The notes under the pieces were generated by a model. That model did not search any database and was not told the DNA's origin. It saw only the letters and a program-made list of their open reading frames with translations. The position numbers and the translations under genes are program-made. A stretch of DNA of 64,000 nt from the NCBI GenBank assembly GCA_963921935.1, contig OY998176.1, positions 85,538,960-85,602,959 on the forward strand, given 5' to 3'. Every line of letters begins with the position of its first letter. Within the stretch, counting starts at the first letter, position 1. The DNA is from Galeruca laticollis (Eukaryota; Arthropoda; Insecta; Coleoptera; Chrysomelidae). Below, piece after piece: positions 1 through 11,165 of the stretch.

Positions 1-536
1 AGCCTTCATGTTTGAAATCATCCAATACAAACAATGAACATCTCCAGATTTCTAGTCAAAATCCAATGCAAGTGTCTCCGTTTGTTATTAGCCCGGTTCC
101 CATCTCAAAGCGGACAGATTCTAAAAAGGGACGAAACGCAGTCGGAGCTTCACAGATTACGTTATCTTCTTGTAAAAATGAACTGAATAAGTCCATCAAA
201 TGAAAAATGAAAAGGAAGCAAAAGCATCCAGAATAAAAAGAAATCTGAGCCTTGAAAATTCCTAAGGAAAGTAAAAAAACCCACCCATGAAGCAATCAGA
301 CATTAGACGTCAGCGCCTCGGAGAAGACTTCTTATCCGAAGAAGAATCTGAAGGGAATGACGATTTGGACCTAGCAGATTATTCCGACGATAATGTTGCT
401 GGTATGCCATGACACTGCAACCCTGATGATAATGATGCAGAGTGTATTTTTTGTGAGCAAAAGCTTTCAACAAGCCGCAGATGTGACGTATGGGTGCAAT
501 GTGGGCACATAATGAGTGCGGAGACAATTTGCCTAT
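1..536 (+). pseudogene. Jerky/pogo-like (DDE_1) transposase C-terminal relic, truncated by window edge
   Basis: The translation has the low-complexity tail typical of jerky/Tigger transposases: SPFVISPVPISKR, then KKGRNAVGAS, then ITLSSCKNELNKSIK. After a stop and a frame change comes an acidic stretch (SEEESEGNDDLDLADYSDD). It ends in a Cys/His-rich motif (AECIFCEQK...RRCDVWVQCGH) like the zinc-finger-like tails of some jerky-type transposases. The DDE catalytic core would lie left of the window and is not seen. At least two stops interrupt the reading, so it is a dead copy. Family assignment rests on the tail alone. It differs in sequence from the jerky/pogo element at 20.9-23.7 kb. Confidence 0.6.
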
Positions 537-834
537 GACTGGTGCAAGTAGTTTATATTGTATTTTATTGCATGTTGAGTTTATATTAACAAAAAAATTC
601 AATTAACAAAATCTTTCACTAATTTTTAGAGGTATTCCGTATTAACCCCTTCCGTATTTTAAGTGGTGATTTTGGCATGTTTTCTAACAATTTTTTTTAC
701 AAAAGATATGAGGGATGTCTTTAATTTGATTGACAATTTTTATCGGAAACTGTATTTGTTAGGACCTGGCTAAACTTAAGTTTGTTTTACCAATTCGTTT
801 AGAAGGTGTGTCCGATAAAAAATGATTGCTCCTT
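537..834. other. No gene seen
   Basis: AT-rich spacer between the jerky-type relic and the Tc1 relic. No open frame, repeat or splice-flanked exon could be supported. Confidence 0.5.
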
Positions 835-1304
835 TTCCTCTACCGATGAGCATTTAAATTGCCATTATCTATGACCACTAAGCCTGTGCACTATTGGAAA
901 GAAATTCCTCCTCAGACAATTACTGAACCTCCACCAAATAATGTGATACCTACAATGTTGCATGGAGCGTATGTACATTTTGCCGTCTGTATATACGAAT
1001 AAGTCTATCACAGTTGTACTGACAAAATCTGGGCTCGTCCGTATAGACAACGCGGTCCTAATCGGATTCTAACCAATGAACTTGCTTTCTTGCAAAATTC
1101 AAGCGCGCTCTACGATGATCAACGGTCAGATTGGACCTCGGGTAGGAATACGTTAGCTTCTCAAAACCTTTGTATAATTCGAGATCCTGATGTATGGGAC
1201 CCACCGAACCTGCTTCCTATACTTCCATAACTCCAACTTTCTTCGAGTAATACCACCGCTTGAGCACATTTCTCACTAATCAGTTCCACATCAGAACCTG
1301 CCAT
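835..1304 (-). pseudogene. Tc1-like transposase relic with internal deletion
   Basis: The minus strand starts with an ATG at 1304 and reads MAGSDVELISEKCAQAVVLL, then SWSYGSIGSRFG and SRIIQRF. This is the N-terminal helix-turn-helix of Tc1-type transposases. The sequence then jumps to the catalytic region: RRARLNFARKQVHW, VVYTDEPRFC (first catalytic Asp) and, after a frame change, GGGSVIV*GGISF and LVVIDNGNLNAHR. About half of the HTH-to-DDE linker is missing, there are several stops, and the C-terminal half with the second and third acidic residues is absent. Terminal repeats were not found. Assignment to Tc1 rather than mariner follows from the NLNAHR box and the YTDE context. Confidence 0.75.
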
Positions 1305-2857
1305 AAATAAATATCATATACGAGTGTCTTACGATATTTAATCTAGTTCTAGTAATTATAAGCAAATCCAATAAGAGTTTTTGAAATTACTGAGTGCTGC
1401 GTTGATTTCTGGGAACAGTGAATTTACCACTCGCAATCCTATTACACACAGTGTAATATTGATTAAGTATTATTTGTTCCTTGTTACATCTAATCCTTAT
1501 TTGAAAAATTTAAGCTCCAACTTCTTATTTAGGAGCATTTAAAATGACTATACTATAACTTAAATAAAATTCGAAAATGTTTGGGGCCCTTATTGTAGTC
1601 CCTAAAGTTTATTCCTTTGTCTGTTTGTGGCTACCCATGAATTATCCCTTTTGATAACTCCACAATAAGCATGGACCTCCTTCACATTTTTTTGATTGAA
1701 AAGGCTTCTCTCACATCTCTTGGAGTTCGTTTACATCTGTAGGCTTCTTAAATATATTGTTGAATTAAGTCTGAACTTAAACTTTCACCCAGCAACGATA
1801 ATAGATTTATTTGTCCAAATTTGTTTATAATCTGATCAATACTACAAAATATTTATCTTAATATTTGAAATTTCTATCAAACTGTGTTTTATGATTGAAT
1901 AAATTGAAACACAGGTTGTGTATTTTGTTATTACTCATAGGTTATTAAAAGGTATTCAAATTTGACGTGATTCATCATAAGGAATAGAAATGATTTTGCG
2001 GTGAGAGATAATTGTCGTGAAGAATTTTTTCTAAAGAAACCCATAAAAATTCTTAAACACTTAAGCTGACAATATATAAAAACGTTTTTGCCAAACAACT
2101 ATAGAGGTTTTTCGGCGAAAAAAGAATATTACGGTACCCTGCAGTGTATTACCAGAGTACCATAGGTAGGAACTCTCTCTGACCGCTGGCCCTTTTCTCG
2201 GCCTTCTCGATGCCACCTGCCGTTAAACTGCAGCTATAAATTTATACTGACACTAAAATAATTTATGGGTGCTTGTAAAATAAGAAAAAGCCAAGTTGTA
2301 TTTTAGTTTTTATCGAAAATGTACAATAAGGTATTTGTTTTAAATTTTATGGGGGTTTTTGTCAGTTATTCGCATTTTAATGGGGTTGTTCTACATCCAT
2401 TTTTCAGAAATACTTTTTTAAATGTATACCCAAATATTCACAGCAGGCGTTCCTAAACACATTAATCGCTTCAAAATACCAGGCTAATTTTATTGCTTTT
2501 TACTTTGTGTGTTTTGTATAATATATTACGCATTTACTAATTTTACTTCCTTAACACTATTTAGGATACTTTTCTCTCTTAGCGATTATTTAACGAATAT
2601 GGGGAATGAAAAAAAGAGAAATACTGATAGCATGAATTTTTCTAATGATACACCTTTTAAGTAAATCTGTTGAATAAGCCACTTTAAATATTTTAAAATT
2701 CTTCACATTAGACCTGCCTTGTCATACGAGTTTCAATTTACCGGATGTCTAACAAAAAATGTACCATCTTCAGTAAACTTTTTATCGGCAACTCCCGGAA
2801 AGAAATCTGTGCAATGAAACTGTCAAAGAGAAATATTGACTGCTGTATTAAATCGTA
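1305..2857. other. Unassigned AT-rich DNA
   Basis: No coding region, RNA gene or repeat could be supported over this 1.55 kb. A short GC-richer patch at about 2130-2230 has no open frame that I recognise. Confidence 0.4.
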
Positions 2858-2880
2858 ATATTATTATTATTATTATTATT
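2858..2880. repeat. (TTA)n microsatellite, left flank of the Dong/R4-like LINE
   Basis: About seven ATT/TTA units lie directly beyond the 3' end of the minus-strand LINE at 2881-4171. The same triplet repeat recurs at its 5' end (4172-4193). It can be read as the 3' tail of the LINE, as its TAA-type target, or both. Confidence 0.85.
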
Positions 2881-4171
2881 TCATTCTTCTCAGGCTTAAT
2901 TCCTGGTGTTTACATGGATTACACCTGTGACGGACAGGACAACGGGTACATTGGTCAATTTGTTGAGGTTCCACAGGTTTTTGATTTCGTCGGTGGTATA
3001 CTTTATTTTCTTTTCTTGGATGCTGGTTATAATATTGTGTGTGTTAGGAACCGATATATCTATGATGTATGCCTCTTTCTGTCTGTTGTCTCTTACTACT
3101 CTGTGGCATATTTCTTGGTGGATGATAGCAGGGATTTGATTATGGCGGTGTAAGTAATCATTCTGTGATAACATGCTGTATGGTTTCCGGCTTCAGCTTG
3201 CATTTCCTTCATCTGTCACCTTTCACACTTGACTCTTTAGCAATGTACTTATGGTAGATCTTTGTGTGTACCACCTGATCCTGTATGGCTATAAGGAAGC
3301 CCTCCATTTCTGGGATTAGTTCGCATGTACTAAACCATTCGTTCGACACTTGCTGGTCGACATGGGATAAGTCGAGGTCATGCGGATGTCTCCCATGAAG
3401 GGCCTTGCCTTTCCATTGATTCCTCTTCTCGTCTATACTAACCATGAATTATTGCCTTGTACTTCTTCGCTGGATAGGTTCAGTGGTGTATATCCTCTTT
3501 CTCTCATACCTGCAAGCTGGTGTAACATGATGTTTCTTTACGTTTGTGGAAGTATGATCTCATCATTTTTACCTGGTTGTTGTGTAGGTTTTTGATGTCT
3601 ATTGAACATCGGCCTCCTTCTTCCCTTGGAAGTGACATTCTTATTGTACTGGATTTGGGGTGGTGTTTTCTGTGCTCTGTTATTATTATTCTTGGTTTTC
3701 GCATGATACTTGGTAGGTCTGTTATTGTCCAGTTTATCACCCCAAATGAGTAGGTTAGAATGGGGATAGCTAGGGTGTTGAGAGCTTTGTATAGGTTTCG
3801 GATGATTAGTTCGGTTTTAAACAAATTATTTCTTACTCTAATCATATATTCTCTTATTAGGCTTTCCTTGATGCTTTTTTGGCGGATTGTTCTTGCTTGT
3901 TGATATCCTAGATATTTGTAGAGGTCTTGCTGATCCATTGATTCGATTATACCTCCATCTGCAAGCTGAATATTCCCTGTTTGGATCTTACCCTTTTCCA
4001 TATGTATAGTTTTACATTTATCTAACCCAAATCTCATACATATGTCATTAAAGAACTTTTCCACAATTATAATCAGATCTTTGAGTTTGTCTTGTGATGA
4101 TGCGTAGAGTTTCTGGTCATCCATGTTTAGTTGTTGCGAGATTATGTGTTTTCATTGGTTGTCTTTCAGGC
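2881..4171 (-). pseudogene. Dong/R4-like non-LTR retrotransposon, 5'-truncated (RT thumb to restriction-like endonuclease)
   Basis: The minus strand encodes, in order, the last part of a reverse transcriptase and a C-terminal endonuclease-type domain. It opens at the RT catalytic box MDDQKLYASS (4124), then GLDKCKTIHMEKG, DLYKYLGYQQA, ALNTLAIPILTYSFGVINW and SLPREEGGRCSIDI. After frame changes come KGKALHGRHP...WFSTCELIPEMEGFLIAIQDQ (3445-3209) and YLHRHNQIPAIIHQE...AYIIDISVPNTHNI...PVVLSVTGVI (3174-2896). The IDISVPN segment corresponds to the acidic core of restriction-like endonucleases in R2/R4-type LINEs. No N-terminal region or RT fingers remain. Copies of Dong in other insects are known to sit in TAA repeats, which matches the flanks. 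Several frameshifts make it inactive. The clade name is inferred from remembered family consensus. Confidence 0.75.
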
Positions 4172-4193
4172 TTTATTATTATTATTATTATTA
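4172..4193. repeat. (TTA)n microsatellite between two LINEs
   Basis: About seven TTA units separate the 5' end of the Dong/R4-like element from the 3' end of the LINE at 4194-5050. As the minus strand of that LINE it reads (TAA)n, the type of 3' tail known from I-type elements. Confidence 0.85.
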
Positions 4194-5050
4194 CTATAGA
4201 AATAATGGCTAAGGTAAGAACCTATGAAGCCCATAATCTGAAAAGGTAAATGCTTAATAGGCTATACATAAAATGAATGATAATTAACTAAATCGTAGTT
4301 TGCAATAACAACCGCAATAATTATACAGTGAAAAATATAGAATATAGAAAAATATAAAATAAATTCAGATAACTAATAAATTTAATAATGCGCATTATTA
4401 ACTATTGTCTATTAACATTGTTCTTAAATGCGTTAACTGATGGTGCGTCAACACATCATGGGGAAGATTGTTCCAGACATCAAACACTCTGTTTGGTAAG
4501 AAGTGTGTCTTCCACTCGGGAACTAAAGGACTTCATTTTAAGTTTAAATGGGTGACATATCAGTCTAAAATTACTATTTAGTAGAAACATCACCAAAGCT
4601 ATGTTTAATGATTTTGTAACATAGAATCAAATCACCACGATATTTTAAAGGGTTAGCAAACATTTTTGTGTCGTCGGCATAGAAAGAAACTGAGCTTGAT
4701 ACCAATATTTGAAGATCGCTTACGTATGCAACAAACAACCATGGGCCGAGGACGGAACCCTGTGGAACACCACTAGAGAGACTGGTCTATCATTGGAGAG
4801 CTCCAGGCCGACTTTGACTAAAAGCCCTGTCCGTTAAAAACTGGAGATCCATAAATTCAGGTTACTTCATATGCCAAATTGTTCTATCCTATAAATAAAA
4901 ATCTTCTTTTTGGAACTTTGTTGAAAGTTTTAGAAAGTCCAAATAAATGACGTCAATCGGATATCTGTTGTTCAAAGCTTTTGTCCAGTCATTGACACAG
5001 TGATGGTAGAGCGACCTCGAACAAAACCATATTGTTCTATATTTGATTTA
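4194..5050 (-). pseudogene. CR1/I/Jockey-type LINE reverse transcriptase relic
   Basis: Reading minus from about 5050: QYGFVRGRSTITV (finger-palm), a FNKVPKRRFLFI helix (the 'kAFDkVPh' box, in a shifted frame), VGLELSNDRPVS, GPWLFVAYVSDLQI in a region whose other frame keeps the SSGVPQGS box, then SVSFYADDTKMF (catalytic YADD intact) and PLKYRGDLILCYKIIKHSFG. The C-terminal tail has the 'APSVNAFKN' motif. Frames change at least four times. The 3' end meets (TAA)n at 4193. Everything upstream of the RT fingers, including the endonuclease, is missing. Confidence 0.75.
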
Positions 5051-5285
5051 TTATTCTATCACACTGGAAGTCTGAGTGAAATTATTGATTTTTTTGGAAC
5101 ATGTATAAATTTCATAACACATTTTTCTATGAAATGTCAATTAAGCCCATAAAGCTGTAACAATTAACAATTTTCAATTGCTGAGTCAAATTGAACAGTT
5201 CATAATTAGTTTGAAGTATTTACCCGATGATGATGAGCGTTTCCTGAAACGAGGTGTTAAAACAAAGAAGATTTGTATTTCGGAT

Positions 5286-5828
5286 AGGACTTCATATGAG
5301 AGTGAGATTTTTCTCGTCTCAGCTCGTTCTCGTCTCGTTTTTCCGAAAAGTGACGAGACGAGACGTTTTGGAAAATATTATGGGACCACATACAGAGCAA
5401 CCCGTTTTTGGTCTCGGTACATTTTTTTATGAAGTTTTTGTTCGAAAAATCTGAAAAGGTCTACATAGAAAACCATATATTTTAGAAAATATAAAATCTG
5501 GTGACCATCTGTGAAATATTTTATTGTAAATTTAAAAAGAAATCAATAACTGAGTATGATTTTTTTCACATTTTTACCTTAACTTGTTAAAGCTTCTTAT
5601 AGTAATCCATCTCTTATCATGAATATTTATCCTCGCAGATTTTTATATTTTAAATTTGAATGATTTTTTTAAGATCGATAATTATATCGAAATAGATCAT
5701 TATTTACATTCAAGCGAGACGAGACAACTGGTAACGAGACGAGACCGAGACTTGAACGAGAATCGATTTTTTGGGAATTGACAAGACCGAGACGAGATTT
5801 TGGTTACTCTCGTCTCGAGTGAAGTCCT
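5286..5828 (+). mobile_element. GAGACG-rich non-autonomous element, copy 1
   Basis: A 543-bp unit begins AGGACTTCA and ends TGAAGTCCT. Its terminal regions are dense in CGAGACGAGAC/CTCGTCTCG, in opposite orientation at the two ends. The middle is AT-rich and non-coding. A second copy lies inverted at 31771-32302. No transposase is encoded. The class is unknown; a hAT-like or foldback element is possible, but no clean target duplication was found at this copy. Confidence 0.7.
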
Positions 5829-8442
5829 AATTCCGGAGATTCATATTATTTCTATCCACATGCATTGATGTCATACGTCGTCGCATTATAACGTATCTCC
5901 ACTTCATTTCACTTATTATTGTTTTTGTTCTTTATTCATTACTTTCTTATTTTTGAAGTTCTTTATTCTTATTTAAAAAATATCCTGGGATCCTTCCTTG
6001 TTTGGATGTTTGGTATTTGTAGATGATAGATAAAACACAAAAAAAGAGAGCAGTACATGTTGAGACTAGTAAAAGCAAAGCAGAAACAACAAGAAAACTT
6101 GTATTATAACAAAATCAAAATAAAAATAACATGTAAAAATAGATTTAATGAGATAATGTCTATTATTTAAAATTATTTTTACTAGCGACAAAATTATAAG
6201 AGAAAGTAGTTAAAGTGTCTTCTCAAAATGTTTACAACTATCAATAAACCAGAACTATCTGTTTGCAATATTGAAAAAATATTTACGAAGAGTTTCTTAA
6301 ATCAAATATTACAAAGTAACGACGGCTTAATTAAATTGATTAGATGAAAAGGAAATGAGCAGACACGACAGATACTTTATCAGACAATCATCCATGACAA
6401 CGCTAGGAAAATAATATAAACTGCAAACACCATTCTATTACTGAAAAAAATAATTACACTTCGAGATATGACTACAAACACAATTTCCTAGATTTTCTGC
6501 AGATTGTCGCTTACTTTTGTGATCATATTCTTTATTTCACTGATGTGGAGCAAAACGTTTACAAACCTTCATTTCACACAAATATTCAGTTAATATTGTA
6601 TAGCTAGGGTATACACTAAAGCGAATTTAATTCTTCTGTCATCATTTTCACAGTGAAATTGGCATCGATAGCTCCATTTCACGTACGTTTTCCACGACTT
6701 GATACTACTGATGATGTAGGTCTTCAATAATCGTATAAAACATGTGTTTACTCGATTCAAACAATTTATAAATTCCAGCAAAGTTGAAAATAAAAAAAAT
6801 ATTAACTCTATGCAATATACCTTGACAGCTTAACTAGAAAAACTGTGCCTACGTTTTCTATGATTTAAATTTGAAGTTAGGTTACTTTTGGATCGCACCA
6901 TGTATCTACCGGTTGTATAAAAACCGATGGTTTATATTATTATATTTTTTCATTTGGAACAATAATTATTTTGCTCTTTATCAGTTCGATGTTGCATGCA
7001 TTTCATAACTTATGATGATACCTCATATCTTATAGCCGCAAATCCTTTTGTTATTCTCACCAGGGGTCAGAATCAACAATTACCCAGCGATATATAAGTT
7101 GTAGGTAGTACAATAAAGCCCACACTGCATTTTCTAAACGCTTTATCTGGCAATCTAAGTGCATACGAGATACCATAAATAATATTTCTGATATGATATG
7201 TTTTAAGTATATCTATATTTATATTCACTACTGCCTCTATTTGTGAAACAATAAAAGCAGCACTTGAGCTTTATATTTTAAAATATTATCGAAAGAGAAA
7301 AAGAGGCATTAGGCGGCCATTTAGAATTAACTAAACTGTTAGGCCGCTGTATATACACTACATTACGATTTCATCATCATCAAGGCGTTCGATCCAAACG
7401 CTTTGAAGCGATTTTAAATGCTCATTTTGAGGTAGACCAATCCTACTTTTCTTTTATTTTCACTTATTTTCCTCTAGAGTTTCTCATCGGTTTTGTTACA
7501 GTTTTTCATTAATTTCTGTTTCGAAATTTCGTCTTCCAGTCTAAAATTCCCAGTACTGCTATATATTTCTCTATTTCCTTCCTTCAACTCTTTCTTGGTC
7601 ATGGGGTGTTACTTTTCTAATTATGTCTGTTAATTTCCTTCTGATTATATTACAATTTACCAAAGAAAGTAACAAATTAGTCAGTCAAAAGGCATTACAG
7701 CTCCCTAAAAGTGTCCTTCGAAGACTCGTCTAAAAAACATCATTTATTAAAGAAGATGGTCTTGAAAAAACCTCTGTATGAACCGGCTGAGAATGCCAAT
7801 AGGGATAATAACGTGGCGCGCTATGCCAGTAAAATAGTTATGCTAATGCTATTAAAAAAGTAGCGACGATAAAATTAGTCGAAGAAAAGATGTTTACACC
7901 AACAAGAAGGCGAAGAGAAAAATGGTTAAAACTAGATTATTCATTGGAAATAGCAATTGGAATTTGAGGAGCTGCACTAAAATGGAAAGACTAGATTCGG
8001 GAGAAGATGATCGAATTCATGAGACTAATATCAATAGTTTTACAGTTCTATACAATGGTGTCTTGTATTTTCTGCAGTTTTGTACAAGTTTCCCAATTTT
8101 ATAATTTGTTCTCTTCACCTTCATTAATTGGTTTGTCTGTGGTCACTTTTCGTACATTTTTCCTATTCTCGTACTGGTATGCGTTTTCTTTTGCTTTATT
8201 ATTCATTTGGTTCTCTGCATTACTATCTTGGCGTAGAAGATGCCTGTTGTTACTATTTTCTTTCGTCCATGAGTCCAAAACATTTAATTTGAGTTAGTCT
8301 ATGGGGGTATATTCAATTTCTATTTTTCCTAAATGTTTTGTAAATGCTTCTTAATGATACCTTAGTTGTTAGTTTAAGGTTTGTTGTGCGAAAGAAAATT
8401 ATATGCCTGACTCGCTTTGGTGGGACGAGCATATCTCAAGAG
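5829..8442. other. Mostly unassigned; possible LINE 3' end near 7365-7400
   Basis: No coding region is supported. At 7365-7400 the minus strand has a TTGATGATGATGAAATC-like end, resembling the GCTGATGATG ends of RTE-type LINEs elsewhere in this window (about 11140 and 27015), so 7.4-7.9 kb may hold an unrecognisable LINE relic on the minus strand. Short open frames at 7922-8297 show no family motif. Confidence 0.3.
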
Positions 8443-9434
8443 AAAATAAACGGTTTTAAAGATTAAAACTAACTTTTCCGCATCTGTGAGATGCCCTGAA
8501 CAATATTCGATCATAAAATTGTCACATGTATACCCTTCGGGGGATGTATCGCGCTAACAAACCGAAACTTATCCAAAAATAACCAAAAATATAGTATATC
8601 TGGATGTATAGGACCTGCTGTACTAGCTCTAGTCAGCTGAAAATCAATAGGGTACATCTGTGAGACGCCTTGAGAAATATCCAATTATAAAATTGGTCCA
8701 ATGTATACACTAAGGAGGCTGAATCGTGCTAACAACCCGACATTTCTCCAAAAAGGACCAAAAATGTGGCACTTTAGGTACCATAGCACTCGTTGTTCTA
8801 GTTCTGGTGAGCTAAAAATCAATAGTTCATCTATAAGATGCCATGAACAATATTTAATCATCAAATTGGTCACTTATATACACTCTGGAGGCTGTATCGT
8901 GCTAACAATCTGAAATTGACAAAAATGACAAAAGTGTCGTACTTCAAGTACCATAGCACCTGTTGTACTGGCTCGGATGAGCTGAAAATCGATAGGGTTC
9001 ATCTGTGAGATGTCTTGAACAATATTCAATCATAAAATTGGTGACATGTTGCACTCCGGAGGCTGTATCGTGCTAACAAACTAAAATTTCTCAAAAAATG
9101 ACAAAAATGTCATGGTTCAAGTACCATAACACCCGTTGTACTGGCTCGGGTGAGCTGAAAATCAATAGGAATCATCTGTGAGATGTCTTGAACAATATTC
9201 AAACATAAAATTGGTGGCTTCTTGCACTCCGGAGGCTGTATCGTGCTAACAAGGAATGTAACGAAAAGTGGCCGACGACATACACACGGGTTTTTTTTAT
9301 ATAAAAACCGTTTTTTCGTGTTGTTCTTGATGAAAAACGTAGAAATAACTCAAAAAGTTTTTCAAAATTCCAACTTTTCTTGGGGTAAACCAATACTTTT
9401 CGCGCATATTAGATAGGTTGGACGGAAAACTAAT
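8443..9434 (+). mobile_element. Satellite-cored element, copy 1 (five 173-bp monomers plus terminal cassette)
   Basis: Five tandem monomers are marked by the core GTATCGTGCTAAC at 8546, 8721, 8894, 9065 and 9238, a spacing of 171-175 bp. The left boundary (AAAATAAACGGTTTTAA) and the right cassette (GGAAAAGTGGCCGACGAC-like, then AAAAACCGTTTTTT, CAAAATTCCAACTTTT and GGACGGAAAA) recur at the second copy (42676-44510). The first monomer is a distinct type containing AGTATATCTGGAT, also first in the other copy. A short inverted motif (AACTTTTCCGC left, CGGAAAA right) may be a terminal inverted repeat. No coding region exists; open frames here are artefacts of the repeat. Confidence 0.85.
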
Positions 9435-9759
9435 AAGAGACAAATAAGAGTCAGTTCGAAGAGCGTTCCACCGAAACAATAATTGAGAGAATTTAATAGA
9501 AGGACTTAAAGAGTGTTGGACATATTTTGAGAATGCCGAATAAGGAATGACATGAAACAGAAGCCTCCGGAAAGAAAGAAAAGAATATTCGATGTTAATG
9601 AACTGATGGAAGCCCGTGGATTAAAATAAGGAACGAATAGCCTCGTAAGGAGGAACAGGAACATAACACCAAGTTGTTTCTATAGAATATTGCTTTCAAA
9701 TTATCCTACTAATTGCAATAACCTGTAAATGTATTACAGACACTTGCTAAATGACTTGG
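9435..9759. other. No gene seen
   Basis: Spacer between the satellite-cored element and the Jockey-type LINE. No motif or repeat could be supported. Confidence 0.4.
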
Positions 9760-10890
9760 AGCGAGGGTCTCCCTAGATCACTCTATGAGCTCTTCTGGCA
9801 AAGGTTTTAAATCTTCTCTGCTCTGTTGGATCAGTGTATAGGTTGCAGATTAGTTTCTTATGGCTGATGTCTGTATGACTTCATTCATGGTTGGAATACC
9901 GAGATCAGTATGTGGTTGCTTATGAACTATGGAGCATTAGCTATTATCCGAAATATTTTAAATTGGAAAGTTTGCAGTATTTTAGTGTTTTATAGCTTGC
10001 TGTTACCCCATAGCTCTATCCAATATGTCCATATTAGTTTTAGGATAATTTTTTATATAATTATTTTATTTTCAATTGTTAACTGCGAACGTCGACTGAT
10101 TAGCCAGTTCATATTTTGAAGTTTTAACTTTAGTTTTGTCTTTTTAGCTTGTATGTGTTTCTTCCAAGTTAACTTTTGGTAGTCCAAAGTATGAGACTTC
10201 TGTTTTCACTGAAATTGCCATATTGTTAATGGCCACTTGCGGACAAACACTTCGTTTTGTGGTGAACGTAATTTGAGGGGATTTGTCATTATTGACTCTT
10301 ATTCTTCACTGATGTAGCCATTCTTGTAGAAGGTTTAGGTGGTATTGTAGCTTTTCTGATGCTCTTGTAGGGTCTACATTTGAAGACATTATTGCCTTAT
10401 CATTTGCGAAGGTAGCGATTAGAGTATCGTCGGTAGTTGTAATATCAGCAGTATACATAAGGTACAGATAAGGACCAAGGACACTTCCTTGGGGAACGCC
10501 TGAATTTATGGGTTGATAATTGGACAAGGGGTTTGGACGATGACTTGTATATATCTATTACTCAGCTAGGATTTGAGTGAAAGGAAAGTATGATGAGGTA
10601 ATTTTGGTTTTATTTTAAACAGTAGTCCTTGGTGCCGTACTTTGTCGAAAGCCTGTTGGTTGTCTAAAAATGCTGAAGAACATTATTCTTTTTGTTCTAG
10701 TGCTTGCCTGATATTGTTTAGACTAGCTATGACACTGTTGGATTGTCGATTGTTGTTTTCTGAATCCAAATTGATGTGTTCGAGTCAGTTCTTCTTTGGG
10801 TATGATTTCGCTAATTCTATGTAGAAGGATTTAGATATTTGTGGTAATAGGCTGATTGATCTGTATGAGCTGGGTTCATGGTGATATTTT
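9760..10890 (-). pseudogene. Jockey-type LINE reverse transcriptase relic
   Basis: From 10890 on the minus strand: THQFGFRKQQSTIQQCHS (fingers), a DNQQAFDKV-type box in a shifted frame, then an open stretch YQPINSGVPQGSVLGPYLYL, MYTADI and IATFANDKAIMSSN. The catalytic YADD/FADD box is FAND here, so one catalytic Asp is lost. It continues through the thumb and C-terminal domain with YKLKRQN, a degenerate YGIQLWG-equivalent and DLGIPTMNEVI. At least six stops or shifts occur. The endonuclease and ORF1 are absent. Nested or neighbouring relics on both sides are in other orientations. Confidence 0.8.
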
Positions 10891-11165
10891 GCTGGCTTCT
10901 CTATTGAAATTTATGTGGAGCAATCAAACATTGATTGATGCCATTTATAGAATAAACAAGTTGAAATTGAACTAGGTTGAGAACATTGCCAGAAAAAGCT
11001 ATGATAGATGGACCAGGTCCATTTTGAGATGAGAAAAGGTCGAGGAAGATACTATCATGTCGTGGACGGATGAGATTGTCAAGTTTATGGGATCGGAATG
11101 GAGAAGAATTGCATAAAATAAGGCAGGAGAGGCTTTCATCCTCCATTAAACCGATAATGACTGAT
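10891..11165 (+). pseudogene. RTE-type LINE 3' tail relic
   Basis: The plus strand reads SYDRWTRSILR, a broken basic stretch, then WTDEIVKFMGSEWRRIA. This is the RPRTRWTDDI...W-type C-terminus common to RTE-like LINEs. It ends near ACTGATGATG, as does the RTE relic at 26100-27018. The two tails are clearly related in layout. Only the final ~90 codons are represented and stops are frequent. Confidence 0.45.

Noticed and set aside
2836..3153. 105-codon plus-strand frame with hydrophobic stretches, membrane-protein-like
   Set aside because: Antisense of the Dong/R4-like endonuclease region, with the (ATT)n repeat giving the poly-Ile start.
7922..8297. Plus-strand frames with hydrophobic residues
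   Set aside because: T-rich composition explains the hydrophobicity; no start context, splice sites or homology.
8443..9434. Helitron identity for the satellite-cored element
   Set aside because: No consistent 5' TC start, 3' CTRR end or near-terminal hairpin is shared by both copies.
8443..9434. CRISPR-like array (regular repeats)
   Set aside because: Repeats fill the whole period with no unique spacers, the period is 173 bp, and the DNA is from an animal.
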